From NCBI GenBank assembly GCA_006538405.1, contig BJKQ01000009.1:2481565-2545564 (forward strand): 64,000 nucleotides of DNA, read 5' to 3'. Below the pieces are notes generated by a model. That model was not told the DNA's origin and made no database searches. It saw only the letters and a program-made list of their open reading frames with translations. Within the stretch, counting starts at the first letter, position 1, and each line of letters begins with the position of its first letter. Positions 1-11,583 of this stretch are shown here, piece after piece. Made by a program: the position numbers and the translations under genes. Origin of the DNA: Hansfordia pulvinata (lineage: Eukaryota; Ascomycota; Sordariomycetes; Xylariales).

Positions 1-184
1 GGCGCCCATCACCTGGTTCCGGCATCACTTCCACTCCCATCCTGCAAAGTTGCAGCTGACAAGGCCGCTCTGAACAGTGAGGGAAGTGGTGAGTAGCGCG
101 AGACACCTTGCTCTGCCGGGGTGCATGATCGCAGAACAGAACTGCGCACGTCCCAACAGCTCTGTGCTCGCGGTCTTTGCCGTC
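1..184. other. Downstream flank of PEX20
   Basis: This is sequence beyond the PEX20 stop codon, presumably its 3' untranslated region and flank. I see no gene in it. Confidence 0.5.
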
Positions 185-1756
185 TCAGATGGTTCTCTCA
201 CCGCCGTTGCCTCCACCGTCGCCGTTGGCGGTGCCGTTCACAGAACCGTCACCGTGGCCGTTGCCGCCGACGGACCCGTGGCCAGCGCCAGTGTTGCGGG
301 CAGCAACAAAGGAGCCCATGGTGCCGGGCGGGACGTACGAATGGCCCGTGGTCTTGTTGCCCTTGCCCTTGTTGTACTTGTACTTGGCTTTGGGGACGGA
401 GCGCGCCTTCTAGGTCTGAGAGGAATGGGAATTTGGTCAGTATACTGGCAAATTGCAGCTAGAGTAGTTAGGGGGTCTCGGATGAGGGGCGGTGGGTCGG
501 TGTGTACCTTTCGCTGCGCATCACCATTGCCGGCCTCGGCGTTGCTGTCGTCGTTGGCGTGGCCGTTGCGCGACTCGCCCGTCTCGGCGTGGACAAAGTC
601 GTTGTCCTGGACGATGATCTGCTTCTTGGCGACCTGGTGCATGAGGGCGATGAAGGACGAGTTCTGGAACTTCTCCGACGTCTCGTGGGCAAGGTTGTCG
701 ACGAGCTCCTGCGCAGTACGCGAGAGCTGGTCGTTGTCCATGCGCTGCTGGTGCTGCTGGGCCTCGGGCCTGTCAGCAGCAGCGTTGCCGCCGACCTCGC
801 GCGGGTCGGAGGCCAGCGAGTCGGTGGCGTGTTGGCCGTTGGCGCCCTGCATGGTGTGCTCCTCGGGGCCGCGGGTCTTTCCAGCGGCGCCGTGGGCCTC
901 ACGCGACGACGGACCCTGGGACGAGACGACGACGGGCGGAGTAGCCGCAGTGCCGGAACCATTCATCTGCATCCAGTCGTTCATGGCGCTCTGGAAGTCT
1001 TTCTCGGACTGCTGACGAAACTTCTCCTGCTCCTCGGCCGTCTGTGGCTGCGGCTGCGGCTGCATGAAAGGCATGCCGACTGGGACTATATGCGTGGGTT
1101 AGTGGTGTCCGGGCTGAAGGAAACATGCCGGCGTCTCTGCTTACATTGCTGTTGGCCGCCCCCGTGGTATCCTGGAGCAAAAGAAGGCATAGATGCCGGA
1201 AAGCCATACATAGGCTGATAGGCGGGCGGTCCCTGAGCCATGAACGGGGGGAGGCCGGGTGATGCATGGCGCCCGGATGATGAGCAGGGCCGGCAGGGCC
1301 AGCAGATCCAGAAGGGCCCAAGTTCATGCGGTTGAAGTCGTTGATCCAAGACTGGTGCGCCTGAGGCCCGGGGCCAGCATGAAGGGGCGGAGGGCCTCTC
1401 ATGGCAGCCGGATCAACGGGAGCAGTGGGCGCCATGTTGTGGTGACCAGGATGGAAACCTGGACCGAATCCGGGCATCTGCATGGGATCGGGGCCAGCCA
1501 TATGAAGGGGTTGCTGTCCGTGAGCAAAGCTGGCAAAGTCCTGCTGGGCTTGCTGGGCCATGCCCGGAGCAGCAGAGCGAATGCCGCCGAGTCCCTGCGT
1601 TATGGTCAAATGAGAGAGCCTGGCGAGATGGGATCATCTGAGGCTTACATTGGGGCCAGTCTGGTGGACACGGTCCTGCTGGTGAGAGCGGTCCTGCTCG
1701 AAGTGAGAAGCCAGGCCCTTGGCAGGGTTGGAGGGGCCGCAAAGACTGTCGGCCAT
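185..1756 (-). CDS. PEX20: Peroxin 20, PTS2 import co-receptor (apparent 1-nt frameshift)
   Basis: PEX20 is the fungal co-receptor that works with PEX7 to carry PTS2 proteins to the peroxisomal docking complex. Four exons: 1756-1649, 1594-1145, 1085-508 and 409-185, about 453 aa. The N-terminus MADSLCGPSN has the conserved cysteine (residue 6) that in this family is ubiquitinated for receptor recycling. A WINDF sequence is a WxxxF-type docking motif. A helical stretch in exon 3 (ending near VAKKQIIVQDNDFV) is typical of the region before the PEX7-binding part. The C-terminus is Gly/Asn/His-rich. The last acceptor was placed at CCTAG/AAGG because the acceptor 6 nt upstream gives an immediate stop. 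Exon 2 changes frame at the G6 run 1246-1251; one more base there gives a continuous 454-codon frame, so this is probably a consensus error. Identification is strong; the last exon is less certain. Confidence 0.85.
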
Positions 1757-3308
1757 GGTGAAGCGGCAAGAGTGGTGGTTGCGATGTTGGGAGAGACAAA
1801 AGTAAGGGCAAAAGGGTTCTGAGGCGCCGAGCAGATTCTCCTTTTCAAGAAGCTGGGAAGAACAGCGAGTCCGGCGCAAGAAGGCTCAAGAAAGAAAACG
1901 AGTGAGCCCGAGATGGAGAGGCGAAGAAAGGACCTGGAAGGACAGAACGCCCGGCCTTGAATAGTGCCAAGATTGCAGATTATACAAGCTGGACAGAGGT
2001 CAGTCAGAGCAGGCGGAGGCCGTGCAAACTGGGCGCGGATGGGGCGGATTGAGGAAAAATAAAAAGGAATAGAAGGTTCCAAGTTGTCCAAAGAGCAGAC
2101 TGGAACACCTGTGGGTGGACCGGGGAGAGAAAGAGGTGGAGGGTATGAGGTGAGAAGTGAGAAGTGAGTAGAGGCGGGATCTGACGTAGTCTGCAGACGG
2201 TTGGGAAGGGGGGGCGGTCGAGCAAACGGCCGACAGCTGGGACAATAACAAGAAACTGTGGGGGCAGACCCGTGCTCGCAACATTGAATGCAAGCCCAGG
2301 TGTGCTTCCTTGGACGCAGTTGTGGTGGCGAGCAGGCGATATGCAGGGCAACCGGAGAGCGACCGGGCAGCAGGGAGCGGGAAGCAGTAGAAGGTGGAGA
2401 ATCGACTCACATGTAGAACCAACGGCTCCGCGGAGAAGATGTACAGAGTCGGCGGGCTCGAGGAGAGCAGCGCAAGAAGAGAGGGCGACGACGAGGTGCG
2501 CGATGGCTGAGCAAGCGACAGGAACCAAGGCGAGAGAGGCGACGAGCAGCCCATGGCGGCCCTCCACTGTGGCGGGCTGCCTTTGGTGACGACTACGGGT
2601 CTCGAGGTCGCTAAGGTGCTCCAGCTTTCGGCACGTCCGCCCGCTAACTCGGCTCGCGCTCGGCGGTCGGCAGGGGGTCAGGTACTTGCACCCCGCAAAG
2701 CCGCAGCGAGATACATCGGGCCTCCAGCGTGCCTGCATCCACTGGTGGGGCCTTGTCGCTGAGCCGCGGCTGCGAACGGCCTGGGCTGCATCCCACTCCC
2801 CCGTGCCCCCGGACCAGACTCTCACGTGCTCTCCACTCCACCTGAGGGTCATGGCACGCCTTGCGTGACTTTCACGTGGTTCCAAGGGCTGCTGCCAGTG
2901 ACAGCTTGCTGACTGATTACACAGCAGCCCGGACGTCCAAGTTAACCCTCCACGGGCGACCATGTGGGGTCACTCACGCACGAGTGCAGCATCGAGTGCC
3001 GTTCCTTTCGCGTCTGACGCGCCGGATCAACGGAGCATGTACTACATACCTGCCACTCTCCCATTCGCCCTCTAAAGGTCGCATATTCCAAGGCACAGCA
3101 ATAGCATGTCACAACAATGGCCGTCTTGTACTCGTGGTAATGGGCTGACTACTTGATATTTCGGTCGATAGACAAGCCTATGTGATCACCCTCTCACGAC
3201 TCAATCTGCGGTTCAACGCCCCCCACGTCCTGGTGAAAGCCCCTGGGACAACATGATCAACACTTGGATTGAGTAGCGGTTGTTGGATCGGTCTTTCTCC
3301 GCGCTTCT
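1757..3308. other. Intergenic, PEX20 upstream region
   Basis: This holds the PEX20 promoter and 5' untranslated region and the 3' flank of the next gene. Long open frames occur on the minus strand (about 2004-2963), but they have no recognisable domain and low-complexity Arg/Ser/Leu composition, so I treat them as non-coding. I see no RNA gene. Confidence 0.4.
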
Positions 3309-3743
3309 TTACTTCTTGGAGCCGGAGTTGGAGCTGCTGCCGCCCGATCGGTACGACTGCCCCGACGGCGACGTGTACGTCGAGCTGCCTGAGCCCGTGT
3401 TGTGGTACGTGCTACCGTTGGGGTTCGAGTAGTAGTAAGAGCCGTCACTGCTCGGCGCATGTCAGCAAAAGGGGTGGCGCAGACACGCGCAGGCGAGGCC
3501 GGCAGGGTAGGAGAGACATACGTGTTAGAATAGTGGTATGAGTTCGAGTTCGAGGCACCGCTGCCGTAGTCGCGAGCGCAGTAGTGGTTGCCCTGAACAC
3601 GTCAGTTGGTTGGGCTTGGGCACGAGCAGAGGGCGGCCGGGTGGGTATCGTGGGTATCAACAAGGTGGGTAGAAGCTTATGAGGGGGCGGTGACATACCT
3701 GACTGTTGGTGCCGGAGCCCTTGTAGCTGTATCCCTCAGGCAT
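3309..3743 (-). CDS. Small Ser/Tyr/Gly/Asn-rich conserved fungal protein
   Basis: Three exons (3743-3699, 3592-3522, 3447-3309) give an 84-aa protein with classic donors (GTATGT twice) and CAG acceptors. It starts MPEGYSYKGSGTNSQ, continues with GNHYCARDYGSGASNSNS, and ends in a Ser/Gly/Tyr-rich low-complexity tail closing in GSKK. Similar short proteins with the same MPEGY and GNHYC blocks are, as I remember, widespread in Sordariomycetes without assigned function. It has no signal peptide or membrane segment, so it is probably cytosolic or nuclear. A clear TATA box lies about 160 bp upstream, which suggests a regulated promoter. The intron phases join cleanly. Function unknown. Confidence 0.8.
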
Positions 3744-3902
3744 TTTTGTTGGCTGTGATGGTGTACTCTTGGTTGATGGTGATCCCAGTGTTGGTGGCGA
3801 GAGACACGAGCGTTGTTATTTTCTGTTTGCCTTGGAGCAGTGGGTCGTGGGTAAGGAAAATGAGGTCGGTATGCCATCGGGGATGGCGGACGAAGCAGGT
3901 AG

Positions 3903-3910
3903 CTTTTATA
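3903..3910 (-). promoter_or_regulatory. TATA box of the small Ser/Tyr/Gly-rich gene
   Basis: TATAAAAG on the minus strand, 160 bp before the ATG at 3743. This is a near-perfect TATA consensus at a plausible distance. Confidence 0.5.
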
Positions 3911-4530
3911 CATCGAGCCCTGATGCCCCGCGACCTAACTAAACTCTAAAGGAGGTAAGAGGCAACCCGCCTCCTCACGGGATACGCGCGGAATCGGCGG
4001 TCACGACCTACGTGTACCCCTGCAATCCAGCGCAACAAGCAAAAAGCAAAGAGCAAAACCGCCTCTTGGCCTGTCACGCCGATTGGGGCGCGGCCAGTGC
4101 TGTCCCTGTACCTAAGGCGAAGGGCGTATGACACAGCACAAGAGAAGCCTGCCGCGTCCCGCATCGCAAGCCTAGACAAGCAAGAAGCCGCTCAGAGACA
4201 AACCCCCCCGCGCCTGATTGACCCGTGATTGGGGTGCTGTGTCAAACAGACCGGAGGGCGAGCATACTCGTACGAACACCCGTTGTTGCAGCTTCAACCT
4301 TGTCTGAGCCCCAGTGCGAGCGCAAACATATGGCGCATTCATGTGACGAGGCCACCGAATGATGGCCAAGGATGGCGGCTGTCTTCGATCGGGCGTCGCG
4401 GAAAACGGCCAATGTGCGGTCTATTGAGGATATCGTCTCGGTGTATATATCTATCTACCGGGCAGAAAGGCAGCGCTTCTGTGGGTTTTTTTCTTCTTCT
4501 CGAGGCCCCTACATCACGTGCGGTCGGCCC
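3911..4530. other. Intergenic between the small gene and TRR1
   Basis: This is upstream sequence of the small gene and 3' flank of the thioredoxin reductase gene. It contains one copy of the dispersed octamer TACTCGTA (4265-4272). I see no gene. Confidence 0.4.
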
Positions 4531-5522
4531 TTAGATCTTGCCCTTGGATGCGCCCTCGCGGTCGTCAACCTCCTGGTCGGCCAGGAACTTCTCAGCGTCC
4601 ATGGCGGCCATGCAGCCAGAGCCGGCGCTGGTGATGGCCTGGCGGTAACGCTTGTCCTGGACGTCGCCGGCGGCGAAAACACCCTCGACGCTGGTCAGCG
4701 GGGTGCCGGGCTTGGTGACAATGTAGCCCTCGTCGTCCGTGTCGAGCTGGCCCTTGACAAGGACAGTGGCCGGGTCGTGGCCGATGGCGTAGAACAGGCC
4801 GTTGGCGTCCATGGTCTCCTGCTCGCCAGTGGCGTTGTTCTTGATGACCATTTGACTCATGAGGCCATCTTCGCCGCCCTTGACCTCAACACCCTCGCAG
4901 TTGAAGCGCACTGTCACCTTGGGTGGTTAAGCAGGCGCTGCGACATGATGCTGCTGGCACGCAGCTTGTCCTTGCGCACCAGAACCGTGACGTGGCTAGC
5001 GTACTTGGTCAGGAAGGTGGCCTCTTCGGCGGCGCTATCGCCGCCGCCGATGACGACGAGGGGCTTGTTGCGGAAGATGGGAACGGCGCCATCACACACG
5101 GCGCAGGCGCTGATGCCGTTCTGCCAGTACTTTTCCTCGCCAGCGAGCCCGAGGCGGCGGGCGGAGGCGCCCGTGGCGACAATGACGGCGTCGGCGGTGT
5201 GCTCCTGGCCGGGGGACCACTCGGTCTCGTAGCGGAAGGGACGGGCGGACAGGTCAAGCTTGGCGACGGTCTCGGTAATGATCTTGGTGCCGAAGCGCTC
5301 CGACTGGGCGCGCATGTCGTCCATGAGGGCCTGGCCCATGATGCCCTTGGGGAAGCCGGGGAAGTTCTCGACGTCGGTGGTGGTGGTCAGCTGGCCGCCG
5401 GCGGCGATGCCGTTGGCGAGGAAACCCTCGTAGAGGACGGGGCTCAGCTCGGCGCGGGCAAGGTAGACGGCCGCCGTGTGGGCGGCGGGGCCGGAGCCCA
5501 CGATGACGACCTTGCTATGCAT
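4531..5522 (-). CDS. TRR1: Thioredoxin reductase, NADPH-dependent (apparent 1-nt frameshift)
   Basis: This flavoenzyme reduces thioredoxin with NADPH and is central to redox balance. The chosen start [18 protein letters not shown] opens directly into the FAD-binding GxGxxA motif and matches the usual fungal start. The redox-active pair is CAVC (within SACAVCDG). The NADPH-binding [10 protein letters not shown] and the C-terminal FAD motif [16 protein letters not shown] are intact, and there is no intron. The frame breaks at 4917-4923: after LLNHP the expected K-V-T-V reading needs one more base in the CCC-AA-GG stretch. Everything on both sides is conserved and the enzyme is normally essential, so a consensus error is most likely. 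In-frame sequence continues upstream to 5663 and looks like a mitochondrial presequence (Arg/Ala/Thr-rich, no acids) but begins with GTG, not ATG. Confidence 0.93.
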
Positions 5523-7003
5523 GGCACGGGTTGCCGTCGCTGTGGCTAGGCGCGTCGACTGGCGTTGCGAGTTGGTCAGGAGCCCTGCGGAGACGGCGGC
5601 TGCGGCGACGGGGAGGCCGGGAACGCCTGCGCGGAGCGTACGTCGGAAGGCGTGGGAAAACACTTTGGCGGTTGTGGGTCGTGCGCGACCGAACGATTAG
5701 CGGGGACAATGATGGTGGTGACGGCGGCGGTCATGTCATGGGAAGAAGAGGGAAGGGAAGAGAGTGGAAACGATTAATTAAAGCGGCCAGGCTCGTCTTG
5801 ACTCTGCCGTCGCCAAATTTCCACCCCGCGGCGGAGCAGGGAACAGCATGGTCTTTGCGCTTGTGCACGTATTCGAAGCTCGATGGCGGGGGGAATGGAG
5901 CAAAATGGGCAGAAGGGGACAGCACGAGCAACACTCACGATTATTCAGAATGCGGAACGCCGTGGTACTGGTGAAGCAAGGGCGCCGTCGGTGGGATGGG
6001 GTGGGAGGCAATGAGATAGGTTGGTACAGTGGTGGATTTCGTACAGATTTCCAGCTCAGACAAGAGGAAAGAGAGGGACAAAAATCCAGTAGGCAGGCCC
6101 GATCCGGATGGCCGACAACCCGCCTCACCAGCTTCCAGATCCATAGAATCAGAACCAAGCAACAACCCACCCGCCGCCGGTCCGTCCTCGGCCACAGAGC
6201 AGCAGCCCAGAATGCTCTGGAGGCGGCCAGCGCATGCTCCGTCGAGGCGCCCGCGCGCGATTGCGAATAACCCCGCATTATTCAGCAACCGCGGCCAAGC
6301 GGCAGCGACCAGGCGACTCGCGAGGCGGCAGTCGGCCCGGCCGGTCGTTCTGCAACAATCAGCGAGCAAGAAGACCAAACATCAGAGAGAAACCAGGGGT
6401 CTCTTCTCGAACCGCAACAAACTGGCCCGCCCCGCTGCCGATCCGCCCACCTTGCCGCCCCTCCGTCCTGCCACCCTGCCGAGTTCGGAGCGTCGGTGCA
6501 CCCTGAGTGCGTGTCGTAGGCATTGATGGACAGGACTTGATGTCAGAGCATCGTCTCACAGGCACGTTGCAGACACCCGTAGCGTCAGAGGGCGTGCTTG
6601 CGCTGGTCAAGGTTCGGTCACCAGCCAGATACGCGAATGGCATGATTTGTTTGTGCTCTTGTGTGGCTTTAAGCAAAGCTGCATCTCCTCCTATCTGCGT
6701 GTCTCTTAGCTGAGTCCGACACAGCCGACAAGTCCAGCGCCGCCCTTGCGCATTACGGAGTAGAAAAGCAGCGAGTGGCGAGGGCCGTCTCTCTGTGGGC
6801 ACCTGAAGCTGGCGCGAGCTGTGGATCGTTGACAAGATCGTGCCACTGATACAATAGTACAGTGCACGCAAAGACATTTGATGAATTGGCGAATTATCGA
6901 GACCACCACACCACACCTCGATATGTTGTTCCATTGCATCAAATACGTATTGTTCCAGGTACCGTCGCATTGTAGCCTTGCTCTCAACCCCCGCTCAGTC
7001 ACT
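5523..7003. other. TRR1 upstream region and SFH5 3' flank
   Basis: The part next to TRR1 (5523-5663) is open in the TRR1 frame and may encode a mitochondrial leader from an upstream start. A possible 5' untranslated intron donor (GTGAGT on the minus strand, near 5939) lies further out. The rest (about 6000-7003) has only short overlapping frames without recognisable domains. I see no other gene. Confidence 0.4.
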
Positions 7004-7914
7004 TCACTCCTCTAGCAGCGTCTCTTTGCCCACCGCGTCCAACCCGGCGCCTTTGCCGCCGTACTCCGGAGGCAGCTTCTCGCCCAGGTCGGCCACCTTG
7101 CTGCCGGCGAACTCGTTGGCCAAAGCGCCGCCGTTGGACATGGGGTGGAACTTCTTGATCGTCTTGGCCGCCACAAACAACTTCATCACCCCGTACATGA
7201 ACCCCATGACGGCCGGTACGTTGACGAAGAACTTCTCCTTGAGCAGCTCCGGGTACGCCATGGCAAAGATCTTGATGGTCTCCTGGCTGGCCGCCTTGAC
7301 CTGCGGCGACTGCCGCAGGAAGCTGATCGACTTGTAGTCGTGCACCTGGAAGATCTTGTAGGGGTCCTGGTCTGCCGTGATGGGCTGCGTCGCCGTTGCA
7401 AGAGACAGGTCCTGCAGCGCCAGCTCCATCAGGGCCACGCGCCAGTGGATGAAGCTTGATCGAGAAGGTCAGTGGGGCCCGAGACGGTGAGGGCGGGTCA
7501 GCTCAGCATCACTCACTCATTGAGATCACCAAAGGTAACGTTGATGTCCTGGACCGCGCCGTAGATGTTCCAGGTGAATATCTCCTTGGACTCGCCCTCG
7601 CCTTCACCGTACTGGGTGACATAGCCAAGGCCGCCAAACCGGCCCTTGTTGAACGCCTTGTGAAGAAGGTCGAGCGGCTTGGTTTCGGCGCGCCAGTCGA
7701 GGGTCTTGCTCAATTGGTCCTTGGCCTTGCTGACATCGCCATCGTTGGCGTTCAGGTACTTTTGCAGAATGACCTGGGTCGGGACGTGCGAGGCCGGATC
7801 CTCGAGGTGCACACCCCAGATTTCTGGGTGTTCGTGGGCGGCAGCGACGGCCCAGAGCTCCCGCATCGGGGTGGCGGGCTCGTCAGCCTTAGGCGTTTGC
7901 GACTCTTCGGCCAT
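7004..7914 (-). CDS. SFH5: SFH5-like phosphatidylinositol transfer protein (Sec14/CRAL-TRIO)
   Basis: Two exons (7914-7517, 7454-7004), 282 aa, with GTGAGT donor and CAAG acceptor. The N-terminal ~75 aa form the CRAL-TRIO-N helical region (EIWGVHLEDPASHVPTQVIL). The CRAL-TRIO lipid-binding fold follows, with FVNVPAVMGFMYGVMKLF and KKFHPMSNG near the C-terminus, as in SFH5. This family exchanges phosphatidylinositol between membranes and supports phosphoinositide synthesis at the ER and plasma membrane. The start MAEESQTPKADEP was chosen because it gives a normal short acidic leader. The gene is divergent from NPR2 with ~1.1 kb between start codons. It is slightly shorter than some homologues because of a compact N-terminus. 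Confidence 0.9.
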
Positions 7915-9011
7915 AGTTCTACTTTTGTTGACGGGGTGCTTTGGTGTTGTGGGCAAGAAAGAGGCGGGGAGGACGGCGAGACAGGTCGTGGGCGGACGCG
8001 GCTGCAGATATTTCAAGCCGGGCCAGGAATGGGAATGGCGTTGAAATGATCTGTTAATCTGCGAGTGTCCTCCAAGATTGAGAGACCGGACCCCGTGCAG
8101 GGAGGTGAAGATTGGCTGTCAGATTCCGAGCAGCAGGCGCCCGCGGAGATGGATCTAATAATAGGCGGCTACCTGGTAGTCAAGTAGGTAATTATCCTAG
8201 AGCCGGCAGACCCAGTCGCAGGCAGATGCGGCCAAGGTCTGAACAGACGGGGTGGTCCTGGGCGGGAGCTGGGTTGCTCGTTGCTGGTCTGTTGCTGACA
8301 AAAATGGCAGTGAAAGCTCGGCCGTTCGTAAGTCTGCTCGCTCCTCACGTTGCTTGATCGTGTGCGGCTGCAGGTCCTTGCTGGTGATGTTCCATCCGCA
8401 ATGAGGAGCTGATCCGAGTGCGGTGTCACCGACATCAAAGGATAGAAATGAATACATCGAGGAAGCGCTCGTCTACGTGCATAGTAAAGATATATACACA
8501 GCTTGGGCGGGAATGGGGCTTGGTGTGTCGGTCTGGACAAGTTTCTACATGTACGAGTACTCGTTTCGGCAATAGCTACAAGTAGCTCACCAGCCGCGCG
8601 GCAGGCGCCGTGTCGTCGGTTCAAGCTGGGCTATTTTCACGGCAAGCTTACTACTGGAATGTAGCTTGGTACACTAGTCCCACTGTACGAGCTTCGTTCC
8701 AACCTCAAGCAGTTTACAAGTTTACATGTAGATGATCTCAATCCTGGACCCCTCCCTTCAAGCTCCAATTCTACCTACTCAAGGCAACCTAGCACCAGCC
8801 CTCCAGCGTTATCCCCGACTCCCCGCATCTTTTTGTACTGGGATGCGCGTATCGCTGGTGGCGACCATTCCGCGGCCAGCACATTGAAGTCGTCCAGCAC
8901 ATTGAAGTCGTCCTTTAATCTTGACTTCACTTCTGCCACGCCGCCCCGGTTCCGCATGGTACGGGGCGAGATGCTGTGCGCCCCACCGCCTCCCAGCTTC
9001 GCCGAGGCAAT
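7915..9011. other. Divergent promoter region between SFH5 and NPR2
   Basis: This contains one TACGAGTA octamer (8552-8559) and an 18-bp perfect tandem duplication at about 8878-8913 (AGCACATTGAAGTCGTCC twice). No gene seen. Confidence 0.4.
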
Positions 9012-10899
9012 ATGATCCAGGGTATCTTCTATGCGAGGTTCCGTCCTCAAGAAGGTGAGCGCCGCCCCGACGCTCCCGGATACCAGCTTCACCCGTGTTT
9101 ACTGACACGCCCCTTCAGGAACCAGCATCGTCGCTCAGTCGCCTCCAGGATGCATTGTCGCATCGTCCGACGTCCCCACCGACCCGAGTCACGGTAATGC
9201 CCACGCTGGCGGCACCGACGTACGCCCTTCCAAGCCGCCTCTACTCGACTTCGACATCATCCAGGAGTACATCATCCCGCGCAAGGCCTTCTTCAACCGC
9301 TTCTTGACCGTCAACTCTCCCGACGGCAAATACAGCGTCCTCGGCTTCCCCGTGCGCATCCCTCATGAGCGCTACCAACGCAATGAGTTCCTTTTCAACT
9401 TTGGCCTCGTTGTCGAGTCCGACGTCGACCACGTCCCCTACGAACGTCTCGTCCGCCGCCTCGCCCTGACCTTTGCTGAGATGGAGCGCCAGAACATGTA
9501 CCTCAGCTCCGACGGCAGCAGAGCTGTTGCCAATGGCTGGCGCCCAATCGAGAGCCTGCTTGAGATCATCAAGGAGGACCTCAACAACTATGGAGAGTGC
9601 ATGATTCCCGTCGACGAAGCCAATACCTTGAACATGAAGCTTTTCCCCTACCATCCACCCCCGGCTGCCGTGCGCGGCTGGCACGTCCCCGTCCCGAAGA
9701 TGAATCTACGCGACCTTGTCGATCCCACCTGGGACTTGACCGTCCAGAAGATCATTCCTCACATCGACGGTGTCAACGATGTCCGTCGCGTTGCCTGGCT
9801 TGCCGACGTATCATTGCCTCTGACCCAGACAGCCATGCGCCACCTGCTCTACTACGACACAATCTTGCTCCTCGATATGTTTTTCTTCGGCAGTTGCTAC
9901 GCCCCCCGCCCTTCTGGGATCCACGACTTTGTGGCAAATCGCGATGGACTGATCGACGAGTGCGCTGCTTATGTCTACATTTACCCCAGCCCGTCTGGCG
10001 ACCCAGGTTCACATCACGGCACGGCGGACGATGGCGACCAGGCGGAGAGAGGTGGTATGCCGTCCTCGTCGTCTCCCGAGGCATCGCGGAGCCACGGAGG
10101 CGGAGGGCATGGTCATGGCAATGGTAAGAACGGGAAAACCGGGCCAGGGAAGAAATCAAAGCATGACGCACCTGACCCATCTACGGGCGAGCCACAGCTA
10201 TCGCACTACCAGCTAGTGAAGCTGATGACAACCTTCTGTTCCGGGCGCAGCGTTATGGAATGGATTCGCTTGCACCAACTCGAAAACACGCTGAATGTCG
10301 GTTCGGGCGGTACCATTACCAACGGTGCCGACGAGCTCTTGCGCCGCGTGGATGTTCGCCGTCTGGTTCAGTTCGGCGTCATTAAGGGGATCCTGTACCG
10401 CGTACACAAGTACGCCGTCTCCAAGAATTATCTAGAACAATTGGCTACTGGTCGCGCTCCTCTCACCGCACCACTCCAACGCCAGCAGAAACTGGAGCAG
10501 CAATCGTTGGCCGCTGAATCCTTCAAGTCGGGGACTGGCAAGCAGAAGCCGTTCCGGGCAGGTCCCGGGCGTGCCGGTAGCACTGGGGCCACGGCAAGGA
10601 CAATGGCTGCGACTCGGGCTGGGAACCGGCAGCAAGATGAAGATGATGATGACACGGATGATGATGACGAGGATGAAGACGGCGACGATGATGATGACAA
10701 ACCGGACGACGATTCTGGCAAAGTGAAGCCCCCTCCACTTCTCTATAAGTATGCCGACGGACGTCATTGTTTCGACCAAATCATCACTGAGCAAAACTTG
10801 ACCGACGCACAGATCATGGAGCGTCTTCGGCTCGATGACCCGCGCAGCGAGGCTACAAAGTCGAGCTCCCGCGACGACCTGACTATTTTGTACCGTTAA
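9012..10899 (+). CDS. NPR2: NPR2, nitrogen permease regulator 2 / NPRL2 (SEACIT/GATOR1 subunit)
   Basis: Two exons (9012-9054 and 9119-10899), 607 aa. The short first exon MIQGIFYARFRPQE is the typical NPR2 start. After the GTGAGC intron, GTSIVAQSPPG continues into the longin-like domain (LDFDIIQEYIIPRKAFFNRF, EFLFNFGLV). The C-terminal winged-helix part includes MTTFCSGRSVMEWIRLH and the histidine-containing ADGRHCFDQI. With NPR3 and IML1 it forms the GTPase-activating complex that restrains TORC1 at the vacuole under nitrogen or amino-acid limitation. Two low-complexity insertions stand out: a Ser/Gly/His/Lys-rich linker at about residues 307-372 and a very acidic Asp/Glu tract at about 521-553. 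The frame is continuous, with no sign of damage. Confidence 0.95.
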
Positions 10900-10968
10900 T
10901 GTACTTCAAGTATCGACCATTGCGTCAAAAGCAGAGGCTGGTTTGAATAATGGGTGCCATAGATGTCT
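10900..10968. other. NPR2 3' flank
   Basis: Short sequence after the NPR2 stop codon. No separate feature seen. Confidence 0.3.
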
Positions 10969-11583
10969 TCAAGCCGCTATAGAACGCACTGAACACCTCT
11001 GTTCAGGATTCTTGACCTTGCAGCAGAACAACGGAAAGGGGTATTTATGATATTTGAAATTAAACCAAATGCCAAACTGATGGATAAATGACCGACGTTG
11101 ACCAACTGCTACCGACACCAACGGACGTGTACATCTCAACGTGTATTGCAAGACTGAACGAAGGTCACCACTTCTAACCGCTCGGCAAAGCATGAGCCCT
11201 CCAATGACGGAGGATGAGGTTGCGAGAGCGATGGGGTCAATTTCCGATCGCTTCTTGTCGGCATGATGGGTAGAGAGGTGAAATATGTTCATGTGGTTGT
11301 ACAGATCCGCTGCGCGGTCGATACATGCAGATGCTAAGTTATCTACAGTTGATGTAATCAGTCCAACACCGGCGCCTATCCTCTGCCTCTCAAAATCCAG
11401 CCTCGCATGTGAGTAAAGATCCGGGGTGGTGACGGCCGCCATGCGAGGCCCCGTGACAGAGCCTCCAGGGGTAAATCCAAACAGCAGTCGCTCGAATCTC
11501 AAGACATCAATGCCTGCTTGAGGCCTTATAGTATCCTCTATATCGCCTCCCAGACAGTTTATGATACAAGGTCTTGTGTACAT
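10969..11583 (-). CDS. Unrecognised open frame, possibly non-coding
   Basis: A 204-codon minus-strand frame starting MYTRPCIINCLGGDIED, open further upstream without an ATG. It lies downstream of the TyrRS gene and tail-to-tail with NPR2. I recognise no domain. It includes a weakly hydrophobic stretch (AGVGLITSTVDNLAS) and a His-rich patch, and its codon use is not C/G-biased as in the neighbouring genes. It could be a minor gene, a decayed gene or chance. I would not rely on it without transcript data. Confidence 0.2.
   Translation of the reverse strand: MYTRPCIINCLGGDIEDTIRPQAGIDVLRFERLLFGFTPGGSVTGPRMAAVTTPDLYSHARLDFERQRIGAGVGLITSTVDNLASACIDRAADLYNHMNIFHLSTHHADKKRSEIDPIALATSSSVIGGLMLCRAVRSGDLRSVLQYTLRCTRPLVSVAVGQRRSFIHQFGIWFNFKYHKYPFPLFCCKVKNPEQRCSVRSIAA

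Noticed and set aside
2004..2963. 319-codon open frame upstream of PEX20 on the minus strand
   Set aside because: Low-complexity Ser/Arg/Leu composition, no domain, and overlapping open frames on both strands. More likely promoter and 5' untranslated DNA.
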